Shown here piece by piece: positions 52,323 to 60,204 of a DNA stretch of 64,000 bases. The stretch comes from Myxococcus stipitatus. Lineage in GTDB: Bacteria; Myxococcota; Myxococcia; Myxococcales; Myxococcaceae. The stretch lies in contig NZ_JAKCFI010000006.1 in NCBI RefSeq assembly GCF_021412625.1, positions 62,001 to 126,000 of the forward strand. Direction: 5' to 3'. The position numbers were made by a program, and so were the translations under genes. The number at the start of each line of letters is the position of its first letter. Position 1 is the first letter of the stretch. The notes under the pieces were generated by a model. That model ran no database searches. It saw only the letters and a program-made list of their open reading frames with translations, and was not told where the DNA came from.

Positions 52323-53651
52323 CTACGAGCGCTTGTCCAGGATGCCCAGCGACATCATCGCCACCAGGAAGCCGTAGACGACGTGCTCGGGGCGGTTGGC
52401 GAAGGCCAGCAGCTCCGCGACGGTGCGGTTGCCGTCGATCTTCGGCAACAGCTCCGCCTCCCACCGCTCCAGCTCCACCTCGTTGAGCTGGTAGGCCGGA
52501 GCCACCGCGGGGATGAGCCGGTCCTCGGGCTGGAGCAGCCGGCGCAGGCGCTCCGGCTTGTAGAGCTTCTTGATGCCCCGGACGATGAGGTTGGCCGGGT
52601 GCACGTCCAGCTTGATGGACTCCGCGCTGGCCTTCTCGCGGAAGCTCATCACGTACGTGCCCTCGTCCCAGGCGAAGAGCGAGTAGATGACGGCCTTCAC
52701 CTGCTGGCCCACGTAGTACAGCCGCTCGGTGTCCTTGAGCAGGCCCCGCTCCACCAGCACGTCGCCGGTGCGGCGGTTGGTCTGCCCGGCCACCGCGGAC
52801 GCGTCCTGGAGCTGCTCCGGCTTGATCTTGCCGACGCGCACGAGGAACTGGCCGAAGCGATCCGCCAGCAGGTTGGAGAGGGCGAACACCGGCATGCCCT
52901 TCTCGAAGTAGACGACCTTCTTCACCTTGCCGCGCTGGATGCCCAGCTCGCCCGTCTCGCGGGACAGGTAGTAGGCGGTGAGCAGCGAGGGCAGGTTGTC
53001 GCGCAGCTCGCCCCGGCGGCTGCCCGGCGCGCCCGAGCCCGGGGGCGGAGGGTCCGGCGGACGGCCCGGCGTGGGCGGCCGGACCTGCGTGGCCGGCACC
53101 TTCTGCATGGGGCTGGCGGTGAGGTTGGCGCCGCGAATCTCCGCGGTGATGTTGCCGCCGCCGGTCACCTTGATGCGACCGGTCAGCTCCATCACGTCCT
53201 GGGGCCCCTCCTCCTCCACGTCGATGTCCAGCTCCACCTCGAAGGCGTCCTGGAGCGAGGCGGCGGGGGCGACCTTCTGCGGGGGCGGGAGGACCTTGGT
53301 GACGGCCTCCAGCAGCTTCTGCGCCTCGAAGGGTTTCTCGAAGTAGCCGGCGGACTGGTACTTCTGCCGGGCCTCCAGCGCGTGCTTGCCACCCTTGAAG
53401 ACGCCGGTGATGAACAAGAGCGGCAGCTGGGGGTTGTCCTTCCTCAGCGCGTCGGCGAGGTGGTAACCCATCATGTCCGGCAGCAGGATGTCGAGCACCG
53501 CCGCGCCGGGAGGATTCGCGCGGGCGACCTCCATCGCCTGCCTGCCGCGGCTGGCGCCGACGACCTCGTAGCCCGCGTCCTCGAACAGCTGCGTGAGGAG
53601 GGAGAGAAGCTCCGGGTTGTCGTCGACGACGAGGATTCTGGGGGCGGCCAT
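52323..53651 (-). CDS. Response regulator with DUF4388-like output region
   Basis: 442 residues. The receiver domain (1-125) has ILVVDDNPELL, the phosphoacceptor Asp in AVLDILLPDMMGY, the Thr in FITGVF and Lys in FEKPFEAQ. An acidic segment and ELTGRIKVTGGGNITAEIRG precede a Pro-rich linker. The rest (about 225-440) has the DUF4388 pattern: LLTAYYLSRETGELGIQRGK, VYFEKGMPVFALSNLLADRFGQFLV and KLYKPERLRRLL. Known: DUF4388 proteins are common with receiver domains in myxobacteria and cyanobacteria (PatA-like). No histidine kinase is adjacent, so it is an orphan regulator. Confidence 0.92.
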   Translation of the reverse strand: MAAPRILVVDDNPELLSLLTQLFEDAGYEVVGASRGRQAMEVARANPPGAAVLDILLPDMMGYHLADALRKDNPQLPLLFITGVFKGGKHALEARQKYQSAGYFEKPFEAQKLLEAVTKVLPPPQKVAPAASLQDAFEVELDIDVEEEGPQDVMELTGRIKVTGGGNITAEIRGANLTASPMQKVPATQVRPPTPGRPPDPPPPGSGAPGSRRGELRDNLPSLLTAYYLSRETGELGIQRGKVKKVVYFEKGMPVFALSNLLADRFGQFLVRVGKIKPEQLQDASAVAGQTNRRTGDVLVERGLLKDTERLYYVGQQVKAVIYSLFAWDEGTYVMSFREKASAESIKLDVHPANLIVRGIKKLYKPERLRRLLQPEDRLIPAVAPAYQLNEVELERWEAELLPKIDGNRTVAELLAFANRPEHVVYGFLVAMMSLGILDKRS

Positions 53652-53765
53652 CGCGGGGCGTACGCTACCAGATGCCAGCGCAGGGGTGGGACAATCTGCC
53701 CCCGACTTCCGGTTTCCACGGTGGATGCATCTGTGCCGCCGGGCGGTTAGGGTGACGTTCCCGTC

Positions 53766-54131
53766 ATGGCCTCTTCCCTCTGGTCGTCCCGAGCCCTGGG
53801 CCTCGCCCTGCTGGCCTGCCTCCCCCTCCTGCTGCCCGCCTCGGCGCTGGGCCAGACGGGGGACGGGGGTGTCATCATCGGCGTGCCGGATGCCTCGAGC
53901 GGCGAGGACGGCGCGGAGCGGGACAACCCCGAGGAGGACGACGGGACGGGGCGGGTGGTCACCTCCTGTCGGAGCACGAAGGACTGCTCCCCCCGCTTCA
54001 CGTGCCAGAGTGGCTCCTGCCGCTACACGGGTGTACGCAAGGCGGACCAGCAGGGGTGTGTGCTGGGGGCGGAGGCAGCGCTGCTGATCGTCGGGCTGGC
54101 CGCGGTGGCCATCCCCCGCCGCAAGAGGTAG
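53766..54131 (+). CDS. Exported Cys-containing protein with MYXO-CTERM-like tail
   Basis: 121 residues. Signal peptide to ALGQTG. A Gly/Asp/Glu linker and a CRSTKDCSPRFTCQSGSC motif follow. The C-terminus GCVLGAEAALLIVGLAAVAI plus PRRKR has a Cys, hydrophobic span and basic end, the layout of MYXO-CTERM sorting signals. It is expected to be anchored or sorted to the outer surface after processing near that Cys. It is followed without a gap by the methyltransferase gene. Molecular role unknown. Confidence 0.75.
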   Translation: MASSLWSSRALGLALLACLPLLLPASALGQTGDGGVIIGVPDASSGEDGAERDNPEEDDGTGRVVTSCRSTKDCSPRFTCQSGSCRYTGVRKADQQGCVLGAEAALLIVGLAAVAIPRRKR

Positions 54132-54137
54132 GTGACG

Positions 54138-55181
54138 ATGCGACTGGGGCTCAAGGCGGACTCGCTGTTGGAGCGCGTGGCGGACTGGTTCAACCTGGCC
54201 CCCCAGCCCCTGGCGCATGCCTTCTTCGGGATGATGGCGTCGCGCACGCTGATGGCGGGCGCGCGGCTGGGCATCTACGGCGAGCTGTCGCAGGGGGCCG
54301 CCACGTCGGAGACGCTGGCGTCCCGGCTGGGGCTGTCGCCGGAGGGGACGCGGTCGCTGATGGAGGCGCTGGTGGCGTGCGAGGCGGTGGAGCGGCAGCG
54401 CGACGGGCGCTACCGGCTGGCGCCTCGCTCGAAGCGGTGGCTGGACCCGCGCTCGTCCCGGTACGTGGGCGCCTTCCTGGAGTTCAACTACGCCCAGTGG
54501 GACTGGTGGACGGGGCTGGAGGGCGTGGTGCGCTCCGGTCAGGCGGTGGACATCCACGACTTCGCCCCCGAGGACCCGCGCTGGCGGGACTACATCCACG
54601 CGATGCACCAGTTGGCGCGGCTGGCGGCGCCGGAGGTGGCGGCGTCCATCCCCCTGCCCCGGGGGGCGAGGCACCTGTTGGACCTGGGCGGCGCGCATGG
54701 GTGGTACGCTGCGGAGCTGTGCCTGCGCCACCGGGGTCTGCGGGCCACGGTGCTGGACCTGGAGGGCAGCGCGCGCGTGGGCCGGGGCATCATCGCCGCC
54801 GCCGGGTTGAGCCACCTGGTGGGCCACCGGGAGGGCGACATCCTCACCGCGGACCTGGGCGGCCCCTATGACGGCGTGCTGCTGTTCCAGGTGATGCACC
54901 ACCTGACGCCCGCGCAGAACGTGGCGCTGCTGCGGCGGATCCGCGCGGCGCTGGCGCCCAAGGGGACGCTGGCGGTGCTGGAGTATCTGCGCGGCGACAT
55001 CGAGGAGCCCGCGAGTTCGGCGCCCCTCATCGGCCTGCACTACTTCCTCACCTCCGGCGCGGCGGCGTACACCCCGGCGGAGGTGGAGGGCTTCCTGGAC
55101 GATGCGGGCTACCGCATCGAGAGCAGCCGGCCCATCCGCCACCTGCCCCTCCAGACGCTCCTCATCGCCCGCCTGGATTGA
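54138..55181 (+). CDS. SAM-dependent O-methyltransferase (plant-type family 2 fold)
   Basis: 347 residues. The N-terminal dimerisation/winged-helix part (LMAGARLGIYGELSQGAAT, LASRLGLSPEGTRSLMEALV) is followed by the Rossmann SAM domain with HLLDLGGAHGWYAAELC (motif I), LRATVLDLEG (acidic loop), and VLLFQVMHHLTPAQNVALL. This matches the hydroxyneurosporene/O-methyltransferase group used in secondary metabolism. ATG 54138 was taken (GAGGTAGGTG upstream); GTG 54132 is possible. No biosynthetic gene cluster surrounds it, so the substrate is unknown. Confidence 0.88.
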   Translation: MRLGLKADSLLERVADWFNLAPQPLAHAFFGMMASRTLMAGARLGIYGELSQGAATSETLASRLGLSPEGTRSLMEALVACEAVERQRDGRYRLAPRSKRWLDPRSSRYVGAFLEFNYAQWDWWTGLEGVVRSGQAVDIHDFAPEDPRWRDYIHAMHQLARLAAPEVAASIPLPRGARHLLDLGGAHGWYAAELCLRHRGLRATVLDLEGSARVGRGIIAAAGLSHLVGHREGDILTADLGGPYDGVLLFQVMHHLTPAQNVALLRRIRAALAPKGTLAVLEYLRGDIEEPASSAPLIGLHYFLTSGAAAYTPAEVEGFLDDAGYRIESSRPIRHLPLQTLLIARLD

Positions 55182-55269
55182 GCGCCCCGGCGGACGCACG
55201 GAGGGCGGACGAACGGGTCGCTTCTGGCCCCACTCGGCGAGGCGGTGGGCTACCCTTGTCGGCCTCCCC

Positions 55270-56715
55270 ATGATTTCCGAGGCCCCTCTCGCACCCGACG
55301 CGTCCCAGGAGGCGCTCGCCGTCGACCTCGACGGGACGCTGGTCCGCACGGACACGCTGCACGAGAGCCTGCTCGTGCTCTTCAAGCGCGCGCCCTGGCT
55401 GCTGTTGCTGCTGCCGTGGTGGGTGCTGAAGGGCAAGGCGTTCTTCAAGGCGGAGGTGGCGCGGCGGGCGACGCTGGACTTCGCGCACCTGCCCTACAAC
55501 GAGGAGCTCGTGGCCTTCCTGCGCGAGGAGAAGGCGCGAGGCCGCCGGCTGGTGCTGGCCACCGCCGCGGACCAGCGCGTCGCGGAGGGCGTGGCCGGGC
55601 ACCTGGGCCTCTTCGACGCGGTGTTCGCCAGCGACGGCGCGACGAACCTGTCCGGGGCGCGCAAGCTGGCGCGGCTCCAGCAGGCGCTGGGCACGTTCGA
55701 CTACGCGGGCAACGACGCGGTGGACCTGCCCCTGTGGCGCGAGTCGCGGCGGGTGGTGGTGGTGCACGCGCCCTCGGGGGTGTTGAAGCGGGCGCGAGCG
55801 CTGGGCCGGGAAGTGCACAAGGTCTTCGAGCGTCCCTCGACGGGGCCGCGCACGTGGGTGAAGGCGCTGCGCGTGCACCAGTGGGCGAAGAACGCGCTCG
55901 TCTTCGTGCCGCTCCTGGCCGCGCACAAGGCGGCGTCACCGAGCCTGCTGGTCCAGGCCGCGCTGGCCTTCCTCGCCTTCAGCCTGTGCGCCTCCAGCGT
56001 CTACGTGCTCAACGACCTGCTGGACCTGGACTCGGACCGGCGGCACCCGACGAAGAAGAAGCGCCCGTTCGCCGCGTGCGCGCTGCCGGTGCGCACCGGC
56101 GTGGTGCTGGCGCCCGTGCTGCTCGCGGCCGGCGCGGCGGTGTGCCTGCTCCTGCCGTCGCGCTTCGCGGCGCTGCTGGCCACGTACTACGCGCTGACGC
56201 TGGCGTACTCGCTGCGGCTCAAGCAGGTGGTGATGCTGGACGTGCTGGTGCTGGCCGGGCTGTACACGGTGCGCATCCTCGGCGGCTCGCTGGCGGTCGA
56301 CGTGCCCACGTCGAGCTGGCTGCTGACCTTCAGCATGTTCCTGTTCCTGTCGCTGGCGCTGGTGAAGCGGCTGAGCGAGGTGCGGCGGCTGCGGCTGTCC
56401 AACGAGACGGCCGCGCACGGGCGCGGCTACCTGGCGCAGGACTACGAGCAGCTCGCCAGCCTGGGCTCGGGCGCGGGTCAGGTGTCCGTGCTGGTGCTGG
56501 CGCTCTACATCTCGTCGAAGGACGTCACCGTCTATTACGACCACCCGGAGCGGCTGTGGCTGCTGTGTCCGGTGATGATTTATTGGATAGGCCGGGTCTG
56601 GGTGCTGGCGCACCGGGGGCTCGTGAACGAGGACCCGCTCGTCTTCGCGCTCAAGGACAAGGTCAGCTACGCGGTGGGACTCGTCGCGGCCCTGGTGCTG
56701 TGGGCGGCCACGTGA
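55270..56715 (+). CDS. HAD phosphatase - UbiA prenyltransferase fusion
   Basis: 481 residues. Residues 15-200 form a HAD hydrolase: AVDLDGTLVRTD (motif I DxDGT), LVLATAADQR (motif II) and FDYAGNDAVDLPLW (motif IV). Residues 205-481 form a nine-span UbiA transferase with YVLNDLLDLDSDRRHP (NDxxDxxxD) and SLRLKQVVMLDVLVLAGLYTVRILGG in two parts. Known: the UbiA protein Rv3806c of Mycobacterium makes decaprenylphosphoryl-5-phosphoribose, which a phosphatase then trims. Fusing both activities before DprE1/DprE2-like genes suggests one protein makes polyprenyl-phosphoryl-ribose here. The next start lies 14 bases after the stop. Confidence 0.9.
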   Translation: MISEAPLAPDASQEALAVDLDGTLVRTDTLHESLLVLFKRAPWLLLLLPWWVLKGKAFFKAEVARRATLDFAHLPYNEELVAFLREEKARGRRLVLATAADQRVAEGVAGHLGLFDAVFASDGATNLSGARKLARLQQALGTFDYAGNDAVDLPLWRESRRVVVVHAPSGVLKRARALGREVHKVFERPSTGPRTWVKALRVHQWAKNALVFVPLLAAHKAASPSLLVQAALAFLAFSLCASSVYVLNDLLDLDSDRRHPTKKKRPFAACALPVRTGVVLAPVLLAAGAAVCLLLPSRFAALLATYYALTLAYSLRLKQVVMLDVLVLAGLYTVRILGGSLAVDVPTSSWLLTFSMFLFLSLALVKRLSEVRRLRLSNETAAHGRGYLAQDYEQLASLGSGAGQVSVLVLALYISSKDVTVYYDHPERLWLLCPVMIYWIGRVWVLAHRGLVNEDPLVFALKDKVSYAVGLVAALVLWAAT

Positions 56716-56728
56716 GAGGGCGTTCGAG

Positions 56729-58120
56729 ATGAGTTCACCGGAGTCCTGGGGGCGCTACCCTCGCGTCGAGCAGACCACGCACCCCCTGGTGTGGCGCTCG
56801 GACACGCTGCCGTCCGTGTCCGGGACGATGCTGCCGCACGGGTTGGGGCGCAGCTATGGCGACTCGTGCCTCAACGCCGGGGGGACGCTGCTGCTCACCT
56901 CGGGGCTGGACCGCCTCATCGCGTTCGACCCGGCCACCGGCGTGGTGCGCTGCGAGGCGGGCGTCACGCTGGACACGCTCCTGCGGCTGGCGGTGCCGCG
57001 CGGCTGGTTCTTGCCCGTCACCCCCGGCACCAAATACGTGACGGTGGGCGGGGCCATCGCCAACGACGTGCACGGCAAGAACCATCACCGGGGCGGGACG
57101 TTCGGCCGGTATGTGCGGCGCTTCGAGCTGGTGCGCTCGGATGGCAGCCGCCGGGTGTGCGCGCCGGACGAGAACGCGGACTGGTACGGCGCGACGATTG
57201 GCGGCCTGGGACTCACGGGGCTGGTGACGTGGGCGGAGGTGCAGCTCAAGCCCATCAGCAACCCGTTCGTGTTGCAGGAGACGGTGCCCTTCGAGAACCT
57301 CGACGCGTTCCTGAAGGTGGCGCGCGAGTCGGAGGCGGACCACGAGTTCACCATGGCGTGGGTGGACTGCCTGGCGCGCGGCAAGAAGGTGGGCCGGGGC
57401 TTGTTGTACCGGGGCAACTTCGCGCCGCCGCAGTTCGACCGGCTGCCCTTGGCCAAGAGCCACCTGTCGCACGGCAGCGGGCTGGCGGTGCCCATGGACA
57501 TGCCGTCGTTCTGCCTCAACCGGCTGTCGGTGTCGGCGTTCAACTGGCTCTACTACCACCGCCAGAACGGCAAGCCGCAGCAGCGGCTGACGCACTACGA
57601 CCCGTTCTTCTATCCGCTCGACGCCATCTATGGATGGAACCGCATCTACGGCTCGCGCGGCTTCCTCCAGTTCCAGTGCGTGGTGCCGTACGCCACGGCG
57701 CGCGACGCGCTGAAGGAGATTCTCGAGCGCAGCTCGCGCGGCGGGCTGCCCAGCTTCCTGTCGGTGCTGAAGACCTTCGGTGACATCCCGTCGCCGGGGT
57801 GGATGTCCTTCCCGCGCCAGGGCGTGACGCTGGCCATGGACTTCGCCAACCGGGGGGAGAAGACGTACCGGCTGGTGGAGGAGCTGGACCGGCTGACGCG
57901 CGAGGCGGGCGGCGCGGTGTACCCGGCGAAGGACGCGCGGATGAGCGCGGAGAGCTTCGCGGCGTACTTCCCCCGGCGCGCCGAGTTCGCCGGCTACATC
58001 GACCCGGCCTTCTCCTCGTCCTTCTGGCGGCGGATGAACCCCGTGACGCTGCCCTTCTCGCTGGAGGCGGAGCGCGCAGCGGGCGCGCCCCAGCCCCAGT
58101 CCGTGCTTGCGCTTCGCTGA
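56729..58120 (+). CDS. DprE1-like FAD-dependent oxidase
   Basis: 463 residues (Mycobacterium DprE1 has 461). FAD-binding elements GLGRSYGDSCLNAGG and VGGAIANDVHGKNHHRGGTFG (including the His carrying FAD in DprE1) are strongly conserved. The catalytic Lys region reads VYPAKDARMSAESFAAYFP, matching TAKDSR in DprE1. The position of DprE1 Cys387 (NICVDF) is Ala here (TLAMDF). Known: DprE1 oxidises decaprenylphosphoryl-ribose to the 2-keto form. It sits between the UbiA fusion and a DprE2-like reductase, giving a complete predicted epimerase route. Confidence 0.92.
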   Translation: MSSPESWGRYPRVEQTTHPLVWRSDTLPSVSGTMLPHGLGRSYGDSCLNAGGTLLLTSGLDRLIAFDPATGVVRCEAGVTLDTLLRLAVPRGWFLPVTPGTKYVTVGGAIANDVHGKNHHRGGTFGRYVRRFELVRSDGSRRVCAPDENADWYGATIGGLGLTGLVTWAEVQLKPISNPFVLQETVPFENLDAFLKVARESEADHEFTMAWVDCLARGKKVGRGLLYRGNFAPPQFDRLPLAKSHLSHGSGLAVPMDMPSFCLNRLSVSAFNWLYYHRQNGKPQQRLTHYDPFFYPLDAIYGWNRIYGSRGFLQFQCVVPYATARDALKEILERSSRGGLPSFLSVLKTFGDIPSPGWMSFPRQGVTLAMDFANRGEKTYRLVEELDRLTREAGGAVYPAKDARMSAESFAAYFPRRAEFAGYIDPAFSSSFWRRMNPVTLPFSLEAERAAGAPQPQSVLALR

Positions 58121-58144
58121 ACCCCTTCCGAGATTGTCCTGCCC

Positions 58145-58882
58145 ATGAAGAAAGTGCTCGTCCTCGGCGCCACCAGCGCCATTGCCCAGGCGACGGTGCG
58201 GCTGTTGGCCGCGCGCGGGGCCTCGCTGTACCTCGTCGGTCGCAACGCGGAGAACCTGGAGGCGGTGGCGAAGGACGCGGCCACGCGCGGCGCGGCGAAG
58301 GTGGACTCCCAGGCGGTGGACCTGAACACCTTCGACGCGCACGAGGCGCTGGTGGACGGCGCGTTCCAGTCGCTCGGCGGGCTGGATGGCGTGGTGCTCG
58401 CGCATGGCGTGCTGGGCGACCAGGTGGAGGCGCAGCGTTCGTGGGCGGCGACGGAGGCGGTGCTGCGCACCAACTTCCTGAGCGCGGTGTCGCTGCTGAC
58501 GGTGCTCGCCAACCGCTTCGAGGCCCAGAAGGCCGGCACGCTGGTGGTGATTTCGTCGGTGGCGGGAGACCGGGGACGGCAGAGCAACTACGTGTACGGC
58601 GCGTCCAAGGGCGCGCTGAACGTGTTCCTCCAGGGCCTGCGCAACCGGCTGGCGAAGTCCAACGTCGCGGTGGTGACGGTGAAGCCCGGCTTCGTCGACA
58701 CACCGATGACGGCGCACCTGCCGAAGAACAAGCTGTTCGCCTCGCCGGAGAAGGTGGCGCGCGGCCTCTTGCGCGCGGCGGATTCGCGCAAGAACGAGGT
58801 CTACGTCCCCGGCATCTGGGCGCTCATCATGCTCATCATCCGGAGCATCCCGGAATCCGTGTTCAAGAAGCTCAAGCTGTAG
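58145..58882 (+). CDS. DprE2-like short-chain dehydrogenase
   Basis: 245 residues. Nucleotide-binding turn LVLGATSAIAQATVRLL, NN-type segment LAHGVLGD, catalytic Ser in VVISSVAGDRGRQSN and YVYGASKGAL (YxxxK). The C-terminus (LIIRSIPESVFKKLKL) matches the characteristic DprE2 ending with a membrane-associated hydrophobic stretch. Known: DprE2 reduces the keto intermediate made by DprE1 to decaprenylphosphoryl-arabinose using NADH/NADPH. 24 bases separate it from the dprE1-like gene, so one operon is likely (55270-58882). Confidence 0.92.
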   Translation: MKKVLVLGATSAIAQATVRLLAARGASLYLVGRNAENLEAVAKDAATRGAAKVDSQAVDLNTFDAHEALVDGAFQSLGGLDGVVLAHGVLGDQVEAQRSWAATEAVLRTNFLSAVSLLTVLANRFEAQKAGTLVVISSVAGDRGRQSNYVYGASKGALNVFLQGLRNRLAKSNVAVVTVKPGFVDTPMTAHLPKNKLFASPEKVARGLLRAADSRKNEVYVPGIWALIMLIIRSIPESVFKKLKL

Positions 58883-58909
58883 CGTGGCGCGCCGGCGTCC
58901 GGCGCAATG

Positions 58910-58958
58910 CTTGTCAGACGCCGCTGGTATCTCCACACTCCAGGCATGGCCTACGGCA
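58910..58958 (+). repeat. 49-bp direct repeat, copy 1 (promoter and start of Uma2 gene 1)
   Basis: Exact copy of 59557-59605. It covers the promoter motif, the leader and the first four codons of the Uma2 gene. Identity is perfect here although the coding regions beyond have diverged. Confidence 0.9.
58911..58933 (+). promoter_or_regulatory. TTGTCA-N11-TATCTC promoter motif (Uma2 gene 1)
   Basis: TTGTCAG-N7-TGGTATCTCC. The -10-like TATCTC ends 12 bases before the ATG, so the transcript would be almost leaderless. The same motif is found before Uma2 gene 2 and the sitA-like toxin. Confidence 0.55.
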
Positions 58959-59536
58959 GACGTGAGCTGGAGAGGGAAGCGACCCTCGCCGACATCGAGG
59001 CCCTGCCCGAGGGCGTCGTGGGCGAGATCATCGAGGGTGCGCTGTATGCGCATGCCCAGCCGAGGGCTGGGCACATGGACTTCATCGGGGCGTTGATCGC
59101 CGAGCTTCGAGGCCCCTTCCAGCGGGGCGTCGGAGGGCCGGGGGGCTGGTGGATCCAGCTGGAACCTGGAATCCAGCTCGAGGGGTCACCGGAGTTCATT
59201 CCGGACCTCGGCGGGTGGCGCAAGGAGCGCGTGCCCCGGCTTCCTTCCGGCTCGTGGACGCTGGCGCCGGACTGGGCCTGCGAAATCCTGTCCCCGTCGA
59301 CACGCGCGTATGACCTGCGCATCAAGCGCCCGTTCTACGCGCGCATCGGCGTCCAGCACCTGTGGTTCATCGACCTGGATTCACGAACGCTCACGGTCAG
59401 CCGGTTGTACGAGGGGCGCTGGCTGGAGCTGGGAACCCACGGAGAGGAGGATGTCATCCGCGCCGCGCCGTTCGAGGACCTCGAGCTGCGGCTGGGTGAG
59501 CTGTGGCCACTCATCGAGGGCCGCGGAGACCGGTAG
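58946..59536 (+). CDS. Uma2 family (DUF820) nuclease-fold protein, copy 1
   Basis: 196 residues. Uma2 signature: ATLADIEALPEGVVGEIIEGALYA at the N-terminus, FIPDLGGWRKERVP (PD of the PD-(D/E)xK core), WACEILSPSTRAYDLRIKRPFYARIGVQHLWFID in parts (E-I-L-S-P-S-T then K). The fold belongs to restriction-endonuclease-like proteins; the substrate is unknown and no methylase is adjacent. ATG 58946 is common to both copies; there is no Shine-Dalgarno. Tandem paralogue of 59593-60180 behind an identical 49-bp leader, so a recent local duplication is likely. Confidence 0.88.
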   Translation: MAYGRRELEREATLADIEALPEGVVGEIIEGALYAHAQPRAGHMDFIGALIAELRGPFQRGVGGPGGWWIQLEPGIQLEGSPEFIPDLGGWRKERVPRLPSGSWTLAPDWACEILSPSTRAYDLRIKRPFYARIGVQHLWFIDLDSRTLTVSRLYEGRWLELGTHGEEDVIRAAPFEDLELRLGELWPLIEGRGDR

Positions 59537-59556
59537 CGTCACCTCGCAGCCCATTC

Positions 59557-59605
59557 CTTGTCAGACGCCGCTGGTATCTCCACACTCCAGGCATGGCCTA
59601 CGGCA
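59557..59605 (+). repeat. 49-bp direct repeat, copy 2 (promoter and start of Uma2 gene 2)
   Basis: Perfect match to 58910-58958. The distance between copies is 647 bases, one gene length. Confidence 0.9.
59558..59580 (+). promoter_or_regulatory. TTGTCA-N11-TATCTC promoter motif (Uma2 gene 2)
   Basis: Same element as at 58911-58933, giving the second Uma2 gene its own promoter rather than dependence on read-through. Confidence 0.55.
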
Positions 59606-60180
59606 AACGCGAACTCGAGGGCGTCGCAACCCTCGCCGACATCGAGGCCCTGCCCGAGGGCGTCGTGGGCGAGATCATCGATGGAACGCTGTATGCACAT
59701 GCCCGTCCTGGTGGCGGGCATGTCTATTTCGGGCTGAGACTCTTCGGGGAGCTGGATGCTCCTTTCCAGCTCGGAAATCCGGGGCCGGGCGGCTGGTGGC
59801 TCATGGTCGAGCCGGGCATCCAGGTCCCTGGCTCACCGGAGTTCGTACCGGACCTGGCGGGCTGGCGCCGCTCGCGGGTCCCCACGCTCCCCGAGCGTCA
59901 GTGGACCACGCCTCCGGACTGGGTCTGCGAAATCCTGTCACCCTCGACACGCGCCTATGACCGACGCATCAAGCGTCCCTTCTACGCGCGCATCGGCGTC
60001 CAGCACCTGTGGTTCATCGACCTGGAGGAGCGCACGCTCTCCATCCACCAGCAGTCAGCGGGGCGGTGGTTGGAGCTGGGCATCTACGGAGAGGGAGACA
60101 CCCTCATCCGCGCCGCTCCGTTCGAGGACATCGAGCTGCGGCTCGGCTGGCTCTGGCGCTCGGTGCAGCAGAGCGCCTGA
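59593..60180 (+). CDS. Uma2 family (DUF820) nuclease-fold protein, copy 2
   Basis: 195 residues. It is about 70 percent identical by eye to the preceding gene, with the same motifs: VGEIIDGTLYAHARPGGGH, FVPDLAGWRRSRVPTLPE, WVCEILSPSTRAYDRRIKRP and QHLWFIDLEERTLSIHQQS. Divergence is greatest at residues 35-65, which often form substrate-facing loops. Catalytic residues appear intact. It converges with the aldo/keto reductase gene, 24 bases between stops. Confidence 0.88.
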   Translation: MAYGKRELEGVATLADIEALPEGVVGEIIDGTLYAHARPGGGHVYFGLRLFGELDAPFQLGNPGPGGWWLMVEPGIQVPGSPEFVPDLAGWRRSRVPTLPERQWTTPPDWVCEILSPSTRAYDRRIKRPFYARIGVQHLWFIDLEERTLSIHQQSAGRWLELGIYGEGDTLIRAAPFEDIELRLGWLWRSVQQSA

Positions 60181-60204
60181 GCCCGCGCGAGCGCTCCGCC
60201 GACA

